Source: Prevotella sp.
GTDB taxonomy: Bacteria > Bacteroidota > Bacteroidia > Bacteroidales > Bacteroidaceae
Direction of reading: 5' to 3'
Assembly: GCA_022641735.1 (NCBI GenBank)
Contig: JALCDQ010000010.1
Span: forward strand, 1 to 64,000
DNA length: 64,000 bases
Positions 52,023 through 61,480 of the stretch are shown here, piece by piece. The first letter of the stretch is position 1; every line of letters starts with the position of its first letter. Under the pieces are notes generated by a model. It did no database searches. It had not been told where the DNA came from and was given only the letters and a program-made list of their open reading frames with translations. A program made the position numbers and the translations under genes.

Positions 52023-52036
52023 GGCAGCGGCTATTG
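51995..52036 (-). terminator. Terminator of the hexosaminidase gene, inside the cutC 3' end
   Basis: CAATAGCCGCT and AGCGGCTATTG (52000-52010/52026-52036) form an 11-bp stem. On the minus strand six T residues follow. The structure spans the last codons of cutC, so the convergent genes share it. Confidence 0.8.
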
Positions 52037-52043
52037 CTAAAGA

Positions 52044-54323
52044 TTATTTTTCAGTGAAATATTTCACGTTCACTTCCTTGCCATTCTTATCCATTACCTT
52101 CAATTGGAGTTGCCCTCCATTGTGGTCGAAATAACGTACATAGAGCAGATGTAAGCCCTTCGACATGGCATGTTGCCCTATTATTTCACGTGGAGAATGC
52201 TCGCCATCGTTGTCAACTATCATCTGTCCGTCGATTTTCAGGTAACTTCCATCATCTGAAAGCAAGGCAAACGTATAGATGTCATCAGCAGGCACCTCGA
52301 TAAATCCTGTGATTATCAAGCCGATATTGCCGTTGGCTTCCTTCGGAATAGCCACGTTTGGCACCTCGTAAACGCCATTAAGTTTGGCTGTCTCTATGCC
52401 TGCACAATCAGCGCCCTTATAATCACGCCATTCAGCCTTTAGCCCTGGCTGCGCATTTTGAAGTTGGGCAGCCGGCGCATAGTCCTCTTTTATCCAAGAA
52501 GCCTTCACAAAATCACCTTTCCGACCTGTCTTACTGAAGGTGCGGAAAATGAAGTTTGTGGTCTTATCGATGGTCATCGGGCCTGTATATAAGGTAGAGT
52601 TGGCTTGTGGAATACTGCCATCCGTAGTATAGCGGATAACTGCTGTGGCATCAGCACACTTCAAATCCACCACCGTTTTGCCCGTAAATACATTCGTATG
52701 ATAGAATCCCGTGAGGTCAGGAATCCGATAAGTAACGCCCATTTTGTCCATTCTCTTGAAATGAGAAGCCAGTCTTTGCTGGAAATCCTGCAAGTTCATA
52801 CGGTCAGGTTTGCTCCATCCGAGCTCTGCAATGGCTATCATTCGTGGGAAAGCCATATACCACATGCGCTGGAAAGTGGGCACCCACTCCGTCCAAAGAT
52901 TGCCCTGCACACCGAGCACAAGCGGCTTTTCGGCATCCGTAAGCCCTCCGGCAAACGGGTCGAAGGCATAAATCTTAGGAATAGCGTTGACATCTTCCTG
53001 ATAATCAATATAGAAATGGGAGCTCGGAGTACAGATGAGTTGGTTGCCATGAGCCGTTGTCTGTTTTGGAGATTTCGGTGCCCAACCGCGCCACCACATA
53101 ACGATGGAGTTGCTGGTGAGGCCTCCTTCGATGATTTCATCCCATCCTATCATCTCCTTTCCATGTTGACTGAAGAAGTCTTCCATGTAATGAATGAACC
53201 AAGCCTGCAACTGTGGCTCGGTCTTGAGGTTGTTGTCTTTCATGCGTTTCTGGCAATCGGGGCACACTTTCCAATTCCTCATATCCACCTCATCGCCACC
53301 TAAATGCACGTATTTAGAAGGAAACAGTTGGAAAATCTCTGACCAAACGTTCTTGCAGAATTCAAGCATACTGTCCTTGCCTGGGCACATTGGAGAGGTG
53401 AAAAGACGTCCCCAACCCACCTGTTTGAAGCAAGAAAGCCCGTCGTAATTGGCTATTGCCATCAAGCTATGACCCGGCATATCGATTTCGGGGATGATTT
53501 CGATGCCCCGAATCTTGGCATATTCCACGATTTCCTTGATGTCTTCCTGCGTGTAAAAACCGCCATATTCCTGCTTGCCATCGGCAGTTGTGCGGATTTT
53601 AGACTTCTGAATATCCAATTCGGGATTATCTTCCGCCTTGGCTCTATTCATGCAAATGGAGTCTTGGTTATTGAAAGTACGCCATGCGCCCTTATCGGTC
53701 AGAAGCGGATATTTCTTGATTTCGATGCGCCAACCTTGGTCATCAGTAAGATGCCAATGAAGCCTATCTATCTTATAGAGCGAAAGGACGTCCAGCAAAG
53801 CCTCCACTTCACCTTTCGTAAAGAAGTGACGGGAGCAGTCGAGTTCCATTCCTCGCCAGTCAAAACGAGGCTCATCCTGTATGCTGACATAAGGCAATGT
53901 CCACTCTTGAGCGGCATTCTTGTCCTTTGCCTCTAGGTTATCACTGAAAAGTTGGCGAAGAGTAGCGGTGCCATTAATGACTCCACGATAGGTGTTTCCT
54001 ATGATTTTGACGCCTTTTTCATTGATATCCAGCGAGTAAGAGCCTTCCTTTCCTTCTGTGGTAAGTGCCAGTTGAATAGTCGCATTACCGCTTTTCACTT
54101 TCAAAGGAAAGCCGGTGCCGTGTCTGATAATATCCGACAGATAAGCAACAGCCGGCCTCAGCGAGGCATTGGCACAACTGATAGTGCAGTTTTTCTTCAG
54201 TTCCAGCGTTCCGTTTCCCCATGTTACATGGTCAGGAACAGGAATAAGAGCGGGTTTCTGAGCGTTCAGCGAGATGGCAAAAGCCAGTAAACCGACGGTT
54301 AGTAAAGTCTTAAAGGTTTTCAT
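52044..54323 (-). CDS. GH20 beta-N-acetylhexosaminidase with PA14 domain
   Basis: 759 residues. Signal peptide 1-21 (ending LNA). The GH20b N-terminal domain (about 24-150) is followed by the GH20 barrel (about 155-505), with the catalytic pair in YVHLGGDEVDMRNW and substrate residues in HWHLTDDQGWRIEIKKYP. A chitobiase-type C-terminal domain (about 530-610, AVIRYTTDGSIPQANS) follows. Then a PA14-like domain (about 620-759, FALLSDDGSYLKIDGQMIVD). It removes terminal GlcNAc/GalNAc from glycans, in the periplasm or at the surface. It is a single gene, not in a polysaccharide-utilisation locus. Confidence 0.95.
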   Translation of the reverse strand: MKTFKTLLTVGLLAFAISLNAQKPALIPVPDHVTWGNGTLELKKNCTISCANASLRPAVAYLSDIIRHGTGFPLKVKSGNATIQLALTTEGKEGSYSLDINEKGVKIIGNTYRGVINGTATLRQLFSDNLEAKDKNAAQEWTLPYVSIQDEPRFDWRGMELDCSRHFFTKGEVEALLDVLSLYKIDRLHWHLTDDQGWRIEIKKYPLLTDKGAWRTFNNQDSICMNRAKAEDNPELDIQKSKIRTTADGKQEYGGFYTQEDIKEIVEYAKIRGIEIIPEIDMPGHSLMAIANYDGLSCFKQVGWGRLFTSPMCPGKDSMLEFCKNVWSEIFQLFPSKYVHLGGDEVDMRNWKVCPDCQKRMKDNNLKTEPQLQAWFIHYMEDFFSQHGKEMIGWDEIIEGGLTSNSIVMWWRGWAPKSPKQTTAHGNQLICTPSSHFYIDYQEDVNAIPKIYAFDPFAGGLTDAEKPLVLGVQGNLWTEWVPTFQRMWYMAFPRMIAIAELGWSKPDRMNLQDFQQRLASHFKRMDKMGVTYRIPDLTGFYHTNVFTGKTVVDLKCADATAVIRYTTDGSIPQANSTLYTGPMTIDKTTNFIFRTFSKTGRKGDFVKASWIKEDYAPAAQLQNAQPGLKAEWRDYKGADCAGIETAKLNGVYEVPNVAIPKEANGNIGLIITGFIEVPADDIYTFALLSDDGSYLKIDGQMIVDNDGEHSPREIIGQHAMSKGLHLLYVRYFDHNGGQLQLKVMDKNGKEVNVKYFTEK

Positions 54324-54345
54324 CTGATTGAGGTTTTAATTTGCA

Positions 54346-54353
54346 CAAAGTTA
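54346..54353 (-). promoter_or_regulatory. -7 box of the hexosaminidase gene
   Basis: TAACTTTG on the minus strand, 22 bp upstream of the ATG. No clear -33 box. Confidence 0.45.
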
Positions 54354-54408
54354 CTAATAATTTTTGAGAAAACCACTAACCGCAAGACAGAAAGTTATCA
54401 CCTGTAAA

Positions 54409-54518
54409 GTAAAAGGTCGTTAGTTGCTTTGTAAATCAGGCTGATTTACTGAGTAAAACAGGCTGATTCATCGAGTAAAACAGCCTGATTTATAAAGTAA
54501 GGAAATATTGTTTACGTT
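54409..54518. repeat. 22-bp palindromic tandem array D
   Basis: Five units of exactly 22 bp start at 54409, 54431, 54453, 54475 and 54497. Unit 2 is a perfect 9-1-9 palindrome, GTAAATCAG-G-CTGATTTAC, plus TGA. Units 3 and 4 are GTAAAACAG-G-CTGATTCAT and GTAAAACAG-C-CTGATTTAT. Units 1 and 5 keep the GTAA start but have different cores. The array ends 42 bp before the waaA stop codon (downstream of waaA on the minus strand). Array E shares its CAGSCTG core. Confidence 0.9.
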
Positions 54519-54560
54519 GCTAGAGATAATCCTTTGAAAGACAAGAAGTTATCTCCAACC

Positions 54561-55823
54561 CTAAAGAACGACGTCAGAAAGGATTTTCTGACTGGCTCCC
54601 GTCATGCTGGCAACAAAGTCTCCGGCAGCCTTTCCGCTCTTGCGAAGGAAGTCGGCATCCGTCATAAAGCGGGTCATCAGTCGGCTGAAGGCCTCATAAC
54701 CGTCAATCTCAAAACCGCCTTGAGCGGCTTTCAGGCCCTGTGCCTCTTGGAATTTATGATTATTCGTGCCGAAAATGACAGGCATATCCCATACTGCCGC
54801 CTCGAGCACATTATGTATTCCAACCCCGAAACCACCGCCTACATAGGCCACATTGCCATAGTTATAAACGCTGGAAAGCAATCCGAAGCAATCGATAATC
54901 AGGCATCCGGCTGTGCGCACAGCCTCTTCGGTGGCTTGCGTATATCGTACCGTCTTGCGCTCGAGTTTGCTGAGTATCTGCTTCAAATGGTCTTCCCCTA
55001 TCACATGCGGCGCTATAATCAGTTTCCAATCCTTATGTTCATTGAAGAACTTGATGAAGATATCCTCATCGGGAGGCCACGAAGAGCCTGCCACAAAGAC
55101 TTTCGGAGCAGTCTCAACCTTACCCTCTTGAGAGGCTGAAGAACTGTTTTCGCCCTTGATAAAGTCTTCAACGAGAGGCAATTGCTTGGCTGCCTCCTTG
55201 ATTTGGAGTACCCTGTCGAAACGCGTATCACCAACGACCTCAGCATTCGTGATACCTATCTTGGCGAGTAACTGCTTGGAAACATCGTTCTGAACATAAA
55301 AACGCGTGAAGCACTTAAGCACATGTCCATAGCTGCGGCCATACCATTTGAAGAACACTTGGTCAGGCCGGAAGATGCTGCTCACGCTATATGTGGGCAC
55401 TCCTCGATGCCGAAGGATGTGAAGGAAATTATACCAGAACTCGTATTTGATGAAGAAAGCCATGACAGGACGAACCGTTCTAAGGAACTTGCGGGCGTTG
55501 CCGATGGTGTCGACAGGCATATAACAGATGATGTCAGCACCCTTATAATCCTTGCGGACCTCATATCCAGAGGGTGAATAGAAGGTCAGCAGTATCTTAT
55601 ACTGCGGATATTGCTTGCGTATTTCCTCCATTAAAGGACGGCCTTGCTCGAACTCCCCTAAAGACGCAGCATGAAACCAGATGTACTGAGCATCAGGGTC
55701 TACTTTCTCTCTGAGTATTTTCACAGCCTCACATTCCCCTTTCCACATCTTCTTGACCTTATCGGAGAAAAGACTGGCAACGGCAATTCCAAACTGCACT
55801 AAATACATTATCACATTATACAT
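54561..55823 (-). CDS. waaA: 3-deoxy-D-manno-octulosonic acid (Kdo) transferase
   Basis: 420 residues, GT30 family. An N-terminal membrane anchor (MYNVIMYLVQFGIAVASLFS) is followed by the acceptor-side motif IWFHAASLGEFEQGRPLMEE. The C-terminal GT-B half has VAGSSWPPDEDIFIKF, IAPHVIGEDHL, AYVGGGFGVGIHNVLEAAVW and GTNNHKFQEAQGL. It adds Kdo to lipid IVA in the inner membrane during LPS synthesis. The start could also be the second Met (codon 6). It lies 51 bp after gltX. Confidence 0.95.
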   Translation of the reverse strand: MYNVIMYLVQFGIAVASLFSDKVKKMWKGECEAVKILREKVDPDAQYIWFHAASLGEFEQGRPLMEEIRKQYPQYKILLTFYSPSGYEVRKDYKGADIICYMPVDTIGNARKFLRTVRPVMAFFIKYEFWYNFLHILRHRGVPTYSVSSIFRPDQVFFKWYGRSYGHVLKCFTRFYVQNDVSKQLLAKIGITNAEVVGDTRFDRVLQIKEAAKQLPLVEDFIKGENSSSASQEGKVETAPKVFVAGSSWPPDEDIFIKFFNEHKDWKLIIAPHVIGEDHLKQILSKLERKTVRYTQATEEAVRTAGCLIIDCFGLLSSVYNYGNVAYVGGGFGVGIHNVLEAAVWDMPVIFGTNNHKFQEAQGLKAAQGGFEIDGYEAFSRLMTRFMTDADFLRKSGKAAGDFVASMTGASQKILSDVVL

Positions 55824-55874
55824 ACACGCGTCTGTTAAGTTTGCTCTAAAAGGAGACTATACCTTTAATTATCT

Positions 55875-57392
55875 TTATTTCAATACCTCAATGGCTCTGC
55901 GGAGACGCTTGAGAGTCTCCTCCTTGCCAAGAAATGCGGAAATGTCGAACATACCCGGACCTTTTCCGATGCCTACAAGGGCAAGACGGAAGGCATTCAT
56001 CACATCTCCGAGTTTATATTCCTTATCTTCTACCCACTTCATGATGACGGGTTCCTGGCCTTCCACACTGAAATCATCGATTCCATCAAGGACTTCAATG
56101 AGCTCGGTCATCTGCTTTGCGGAGTATTCCTTCCAACGTTTCTTCACTGTCTTCTCGTCATATTCAGTAGGAGCAATGAAGAAGAAGGCGCAAAGAGGGA
56201 ACAATTCATTCACGAAATTCACGCGGTCTTTCATCAGATGCACCACTTCCGTGACTCTTTCCAATGACTCATCAATGCCATTATTGGCAACGATAGGAGC
56301 AAAGAGCTTTGCAATTTCCTCATCACTCTTACGCAAAATATACTCGTGATTGAACCAAATTCCCTTCTGATAATCAAACTTTGCACCGCTCTTCGAGCAC
56401 TTCGAGATGTCGAAAGCATCAACGAGCTCCTGCAAAGAGAACAATTCCTGCTCGGTGCCAGGATTCCATCCAAGCAACGCAAGGAAGTTGATGACTGCCT
56501 CAGGGAAGTATCCGCTCTCCCTATATCCACTGGAAATCTCACCTGTTTTAGGGTCATGCCACTCCAAAGGAAATACTGGGAAACCCAGTCTATCACCGTC
56601 GCGCTTGGACAATTTGCCTTTTCCTTCAGGCTTCAAGAGCAATGGCAGATGGGCAAAATGCGGCATTGTGTCCTCCCATCCGAAAGCTTTGTAAAGCAAA
56701 ACGTGCAATGGTGCCGATGGCAACCACTCTTCTCCACGTATCACATGCGTGATTTCCATCAGATGGTCATCCACGATATTTGCCAAATGATACGTCGGGA
56801 GTTCATCAGCACTCTTGTAAAGTACCTTGTCATCGAGGATATCGCTCTTGATGCAAACATCCCCTCTAATCATGTCATTAACGTGGATTTCCTCACCAGG
56901 CTCTATCTTGAAACGGACGGTGTATTGCTGTCCATCCGCTATGCGCTGCTTCACTTCGGAGCTATCCATCGTCAGCGAATTGCACATCTGCAATCTTGTG
57001 CGGGCATCATATTGGAAATTAGCCACCTCGTTTCGCTTGGCTTCAAGCTGCTCAGGAGTATCAAAAGCATAATAAGCCTTACCGTTATCGAGGAGCTGTT
57101 GCACATACTTCTTATAGATATCACGGCGCTCACTCTGCCGATAAGGGCCATGCTTGCCACCGAAAGTTACCCCTTCATCAAACTTGATACCAAGCCAATG
57201 GAAGGCTTCAATGATATACTCTTCTGCTCCTGGCACGAAACGATGGGTGTCAGTGTCCTCAATTCTGAAGACAAAATCACCTCCATGCTGACGGGCAAAT
57301 AAATAATTATAGAGAGCTGTTCTAACTCCACCAATATGCAAAGGTCCTGTTGGGCTTGGTGCAAAACGTACGCGTACTTTTCTTTCTGACAT
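55875..57392 (-). CDS. gltX: Glutamyl-tRNA synthetase
   Basis: 505 residues, class I. The HIGH motif is in [20 protein letters not shown], the KMSKS-type motif is [15 protein letters not shown], and the anticodon-binding helical domain is at about 330-505. Discriminating versus non-discriminating activity cannot be read here. It is transcribed divergently from the PgpH-like gene; the 117-bp gap holds possible weak promoters both ways. Confidence 0.96.
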   Translation of the reverse strand: MSERKVRVRFAPSPTGPLHIGGVRTALYNYLFARQHGGDFVFRIEDTDTHRFVPGAEEYIIEAFHWLGIKFDEGVTFGGKHGPYRQSERRDIYKKYVQQLLDNGKAYYAFDTPEQLEAKRNEVANFQYDARTRLQMCNSLTMDSSEVKQRIADGQQYTVRFKIEPGEEIHVNDMIRGDVCIKSDILDDKVLYKSADELPTYHLANIVDDHLMEITHVIRGEEWLPSAPLHVLLYKAFGWEDTMPHFAHLPLLLKPEGKGKLSKRDGDRLGFPVFPLEWHDPKTGEISSGYRESGYFPEAVINFLALLGWNPGTEQELFSLQELVDAFDISKCSKSGAKFDYQKGIWFNHEYILRKSDEEIAKLFAPIVANNGIDESLERVTEVVHLMKDRVNFVNELFPLCAFFFIAPTEYDEKTVKKRWKEYSAKQMTELIEVLDGIDDFSVEGQEPVIMKWVEDKEYKLGDVMNAFRLALVGIGKGPGMFDISAFLGKEETLKRLRRAIEVLK

Positions 57393-57509
57393 TCTTATGA
57401 AAAATGAAGATAAGATTTATTTTTTTGCAAAATTAATCATTTTTTTCGAGTATTGCGTATTTTTTTCGTATTTTCGCACTGTAAACATAATTATACATCA
57501 TTATTGAGT

Positions 57510-59555
57510 ATGAATTTCAATACTTCAGACAGCCATTTTTGGCGTAATTTACTGACACGCACAACGTTGATTATAGTCACCGTAGTGCTTATCGTGTGGT
57601 TTCTTCCACGCAACGAAAGCCAGCGTTTTCGGTATGATGTGGGGAAACCATGGATGTATGGCTCTTTCATTGCTAAGTTTGATTTCCCTATCTATAAGAC
57701 CGATGAAGCCATCAAAGAAGAACAAGATTCGTTGATGAGGATATTCCAACCTTATTATAACTATAATATAAAGGTGGAAACAGAGCAGTTGAATAAGCTT
57801 CGGGCGAACTTTAAGGACGGGATTCCTGGCTTACCGAAAGAGTATATGTCAATACTCATCGACCGACTGCACAGGCTTTATCAGGCTGGCATCATGAATG
57901 CTCCTGACTATAGCGACTTATCTAAAGACTCGACAAACATGTTCCGTATGGTCAACGGTAAGGAAGCGCAAAGCATACGGATAAGCAGTGTATACTCCAC
58001 AATGTCTGCCTATGAGCAGATATTCCTTGACGAGAATCTTGCTCCTCAACGTCAAATACTCCAAAAATGCAATCTGAATAACTACATAGTTCCTAATCTT
58101 ATCTATGATAAAGAACGTAGTCAGACGGAATTAAACGACCTATTGAGCGGTATATCTCCAGCCAGTGGCATGGTGTTAAGCGGTCAGAAGATTATTGATA
58201 GAGGTGAAATCATCAACGATTATGACTTTCGCGTCTTGTCCTCTTTTGAAAGAGAGATGCAGAGAAGAAGTGCCTCCACCAATGAGATAACCTCTACTAT
58301 CATCGGGCAAATTCTCTATGTAACCATGCTGGTACTGCTTTTTACGATGTATCTGGCCCTTTTCCGCAAGGATTACTTTGAGAAACCGCGCAGCATTCTG
58401 ATGCTTTATGTCATGATTGTGGTATTCCCAATCCTCGTTTCCTTGATGATGAAGCACAACATTTTCAGTGTTTATATCCTGCCATTTGCCATGGCGCCTA
58501 TCTTTATCCGAGTCTTCATGGATACCAGAACGGCATTCATCACGCATGTAACCATGATTCTTATCTGTGCTGCCGCCGTGAAATACCAGTATGAATTCAT
58601 CATCGTCCAATTGGTTGCAGGCCTTGTGGCCATCTATTCTCTTCGAGAATTGTCAAAGCGGGCACAAGTGTTCAAGACAGCATTGCTCGTCACTATCGGC
58701 AGTTGCGTCATCTATTTTGCCCTCCAACTGATGCAGGAAAACGATATTACGAAACTCGATCAGAGCATGTATTATCACTTTTGCGTGAATGGAGTGTTCC
58801 TGTTGTTGGCTTATCCACTGATGTATCTCATTGAAAAGACTTTCGGATTTACCTCCAATGTGACGCTTTTTGAACTTTCAAATACGAATAAAGGCCTTCT
58901 GCGCAACCTCAGTGAGATTGCTCCAGGCACTTTCCAGCACTCCATAACCGTAGGAAACCTCGCATCTGAGATTGCCAATAAGATTGGAGCAAACAGCCTT
59001 TTGGTACGTACAGGAGCCCTTTATCATGACATTGGAAAGATGACTAACCCCGTATTCTTTACGGAAAACCAATCAGGAGTGAACCCTCATGAGAACATGT
59101 CATATAAAGACAGTGCGCAAATCATCATCGGACATGTCACTGAAGGCGTCAAATTGGCGGAAAAAAGCAATCTTCCCACAAGTATCAAAAACTTTATCCT
59201 CACCCATCATGGGCATGGATTGGCCAAATATTTCTATATTAAATATAAGAACGACCACCCTGATGAGGAGGTAGACACGGAGCCTTTCACCTATCCAGGG
59301 CCAAATCCTTTCACCCGAGAGCAGGCTGTCCTGATGATGGCAGACACCGTGGAGGCAGCCTCGCGTTCACTTCCTGAATATACGGAAGAAAGCATCAGCA
59401 CGCTGGTAGATAAGCTTATCGACCAACAGGTTGCCGACGGATTCTTCAAGGAATGTCCTATCACCTTCCGGGATATCGCTCAGGCAAAGCAAGTATTAAT
59501 AGAAAGACTGATGGCAATCTATCATACTCGCATCCAATATCCTGAACTTAATTAA
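57510..59555 (+). CDS. 7TM-HD phosphodiesterase, PgpH/YqfF type
   Basis: 681 residues from MNFNTSDSHFWRNLLTRTTL; a frame 19 codons longer is judged spurious. One transmembrane helix (about 16-33) is followed by an extracytoplasmic 7TMR-HDED domain (about 40-255) and a seven-helix bundle (about 265-455). The cytoplasmic HD domain (about 475-650) has SITVGNLASEIANKIGANSL, LYHDIGKMTNPVFF and LTHHGHG. PgpH of Listeria hydrolyses c-di-AMP; the same activity here is inferred from architecture. No cyclase gene is in the window. Confidence 0.92.
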   Translation: MNFNTSDSHFWRNLLTRTTLIIVTVVLIVWFLPRNESQRFRYDVGKPWMYGSFIAKFDFPIYKTDEAIKEEQDSLMRIFQPYYNYNIKVETEQLNKLRANFKDGIPGLPKEYMSILIDRLHRLYQAGIMNAPDYSDLSKDSTNMFRMVNGKEAQSIRISSVYSTMSAYEQIFLDENLAPQRQILQKCNLNNYIVPNLIYDKERSQTELNDLLSGISPASGMVLSGQKIIDRGEIINDYDFRVLSSFEREMQRRSASTNEITSTIIGQILYVTMLVLLFTMYLALFRKDYFEKPRSILMLYVMIVVFPILVSLMMKHNIFSVYILPFAMAPIFIRVFMDTRTAFITHVTMILICAAAVKYQYEFIIVQLVAGLVAIYSLRELSKRAQVFKTALLVTIGSCVIYFALQLMQENDITKLDQSMYYHFCVNGVFLLLAYPLMYLIEKTFGFTSNVTLFELSNTNKGLLRNLSEIAPGTFQHSITVGNLASEIANKIGANSLLVRTGALYHDIGKMTNPVFFTENQSGVNPHENMSYKDSAQIIIGHVTEGVKLAEKSNLPTSIKNFILTHHGHGLAKYFYIKYKNDHPDEEVDTEPFTYPGPNPFTREQAVLMMADTVEAASRSLPEYTEESISTLVDKLIDQQVADGFFKECPITFRDIAQAKQVLIERLMAIYHTRIQYPELN

Positions 59556-59594
59556 GCAAAATACGACTATCATTTACCCACAAGAATAGTCTTC

Positions 59595-59630
59595 AATAAT
59601 TGCACAAATAGTGATATTTGTGCAATTATT
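59595..59630 (+). terminator. AT-rich terminator after the PgpH-like gene
   Basis: A perfect 16-bp stem, AATAATTGCACAAATA with TATTTGTGCAATTATT, around a GTGA tetraloop, followed by ATTGTTTTAT. It lies 39 bp past the stop codon. Confidence 0.75.
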
Positions 59631-59695
59631 ATTGTTTTATCTGTTAACATACTATAAAACAAAACGTAAAATAGAGAAGTTTTGAACAATTTTGT

Positions 59696-59703
59696 TACCT
59701 TTG
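59696..59703 (+). promoter_or_regulatory. -7 box of the FadL-like porin gene
   Basis: TACCTTTG on the plus strand, 27 bp upstream of the ATG at 59731. A TTG codon overlapping this box opens a longer frame, but the box makes that start implausible. Confidence 0.55.
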
Positions 59704-59730
59704 CGGCCAATATTTTTTAAACTTTTTAAG

Positions 59731-61254
59731 ATGGGTAAAATAAAATTAGGCTGTCTTATCCTTATGATAAGCGCCATTTCAGGTAACACTGCCAAAGCTG
59801 GCGGATTGCTCACAAACACCAATCAAAACATCGCATGGAATCGTAATATGGCTCGGGATGGAGTCATTGCCATAGATGGTGTCTACTCAAATCCTGCCGG
59901 CGTGGCCTTCATGAGCAAAGGATTGCATCTCTCTTTCAATTTCCAGAACGTTTATCAAACCCGCACCATCGAGAGCGGCATTAATGTTCCGTCGCTTCAG
60001 GGCACACCTTTTTATCAGCCATTCAAGCTCAATGGCGGTAATGAAAACGGTGTGAAGACTTTCAAGGGAGAGGCTTCCGTTCCGATTGTACCTTCCTTTC
60101 AGGCAGCACTCAACTATGACAAGTGGGGCTTTCAGGCAAGTTTCGCACTCACAGGAGGTGGCGGAAAGGGTACCTTCAACGATGGACTTGGCTCCTTTGA
60201 ACGTCAAGTAGCCATGATACCAGCCTTGCTTTACTCGCAAGGAATCACCTCTTCTACCCCTTCTTATGGCGTAAGCAGCTATGTCAACGGCAAGCAATAC
60301 GTCTATGGAATACAATTTGGAACAACCTATAAAATCAATGAGCACATGGCTGTTTATGGTGGTTTCCGCTTCAATTATATATGGAATAACTATGAAGGAA
60401 ACATCATCAACATCTCAGCGAATATCGATGGCAACAACGAAAACCTCTATGCTTACTTTGGAGACAAAGCTACAGCGTATAACATACAGGCTGCCGCTGC
60501 CACAATGATGGCCAATGAGGCTACCGATGAGCAAACGAAAGCCAAGTATAAAGCCATTGCTGCACAATATGCGGCAGGAGCTGCAAAGATGGACGCAACG
60601 AAAGAACAGTTTGCTGACAAATATCTTGACTGCACCCAACGTGGATGGGGTATCACTCCGGTCATCGGTTTCGACTATAAAAACGGCAAGTGGAATTTCG
60701 GCACAAGACTGGAGTTCACCACACATCTGAACATTGAGAACCACACCAAACGTGATGACACGGGCCTCTTCCAAGATGGAGTGAACACGCCAAACGACCT
60801 TCCTGGAATCTTTACCGTTGGTGGTCAGTATGCTGTTTTGCCTTCTTTACGCGTCATGGCAAGTTATCATTTCTTCTTTGATAAGGACGCTCAGATGGCT
60901 GGAGGCAAGCAAAAACTTCTATCGGGCAATACGAAGGAATACCTCGCAGGCGCTGAGTGGGACCTCACGAAGCACATCATGGTGAGCGCAGGAGTGCAAA
61001 GCACTCGCTACGGATTGGGAGATGGGAGTTATCTCAACGATATCAGCTTCTCCACAAGCAGTTATTCTATCGGCTTCGGAGCCAAGATTCGCGTTGCAAA
61101 GAAGGCCAGTTTGAACGTCGCATACTTCTGGACTAACTATGAGAAATTCAATAAATCCTATAGCACTTCGATAAGTGGAGTGACCGCAGAATGCACTGAT
61201 AACTTCACGCGCACGAACAAAGTGCTGGGTGTAGGACTTGACATCGACTTATAG
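59731..61254 (+). CDS. OmpP1/FadL-type outer-membrane transporter
   Basis: 507 residues from MGKIKLGCLILMISAISGNT. The signal peptide ends AKA. The N-terminal plug-like region GGLLTNTNQNIAWNRNMARD (the family NPA-type hatch) is followed by GVYSNPAGVAFMSKGLHLSF, then a 14-strand-type barrel with many aromatic pairs. An Ala/Lys-rich insertion lies at about 245-295 (MMANEATDEQTKAKYKAIAA). FadL proteins take up hydrophobic compounds. Substrate unknown. Its stop lies 19 bp before repeat array E. Confidence 0.88.
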   Translation: MGKIKLGCLILMISAISGNTAKAGGLLTNTNQNIAWNRNMARDGVIAIDGVYSNPAGVAFMSKGLHLSFNFQNVYQTRTIESGINVPSLQGTPFYQPFKLNGGNENGVKTFKGEASVPIVPSFQAALNYDKWGFQASFALTGGGGKGTFNDGLGSFERQVAMIPALLYSQGITSSTPSYGVSSYVNGKQYVYGIQFGTTYKINEHMAVYGGFRFNYIWNNYEGNIINISANIDGNNENLYAYFGDKATAYNIQAAAATMMANEATDEQTKAKYKAIAAQYAAGAAKMDATKEQFADKYLDCTQRGWGITPVIGFDYKNGKWNFGTRLEFTTHLNIENHTKRDDTGLFQDGVNTPNDLPGIFTVGGQYAVLPSLRVMASYHFFFDKDAQMAGGKQKLLSGNTKEYLAGAEWDLTKHIMVSAGVQSTRYGLGDGSYLNDISFSTSSYSIGFGAKIRVAKKASLNVAYFWTNYEKFNKSYSTSISGVTAECTDNFTRTNKVLGVGLDIDL

Positions 61255-61272
61255 AAAATCATCTTGTGAAAG

Positions 61273-61426
61273 GTCATCAACGTTCTTTTATAACCTTAAA
61301 GATGACCTCTCATAAGATAGAAGAATATCTATTGCAAAGTAAACAACGTTTAGTTACTTTATAAATCAGGCTGTTTTACTCTGTGAATCAGCCTGATTTA
61401 CTGAGTAAAACAGCCTGATTCACAAA
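61273..61426. repeat. 22-bp palindromic tandem array E
   Basis: Seven units of exactly 22 bp start at 61273, 61295, 61317, 61339, 61361, 61383 and 61405. Unit 6 is GTGAATCAG-C-CTGATTTAC plus TGA, and unit 7 is GTAAAACAG-C-CTGATTCAC plus AAA. Units 5-7 share the core of array D. Unit 2, CTTAAAGAT-G-ACCTCTCAT, resembles array C unit 4. Units 1-4 are more diverged. It lies between the convergent porin and priA genes. Confidence 0.88.
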
Positions 61427-61480
61427 GCCATCTATAGTTAACTGAAAATCAAAGGATTATCTTGCCGCCCGTTTTTCATC

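Noticed and set aside
59692..59730. Upstream TTG start for the FadL-like gene
   Set aside because: The TTG overlaps the TACCTTTG promoter box, and the signal peptide begins properly at the ATG at 59731.
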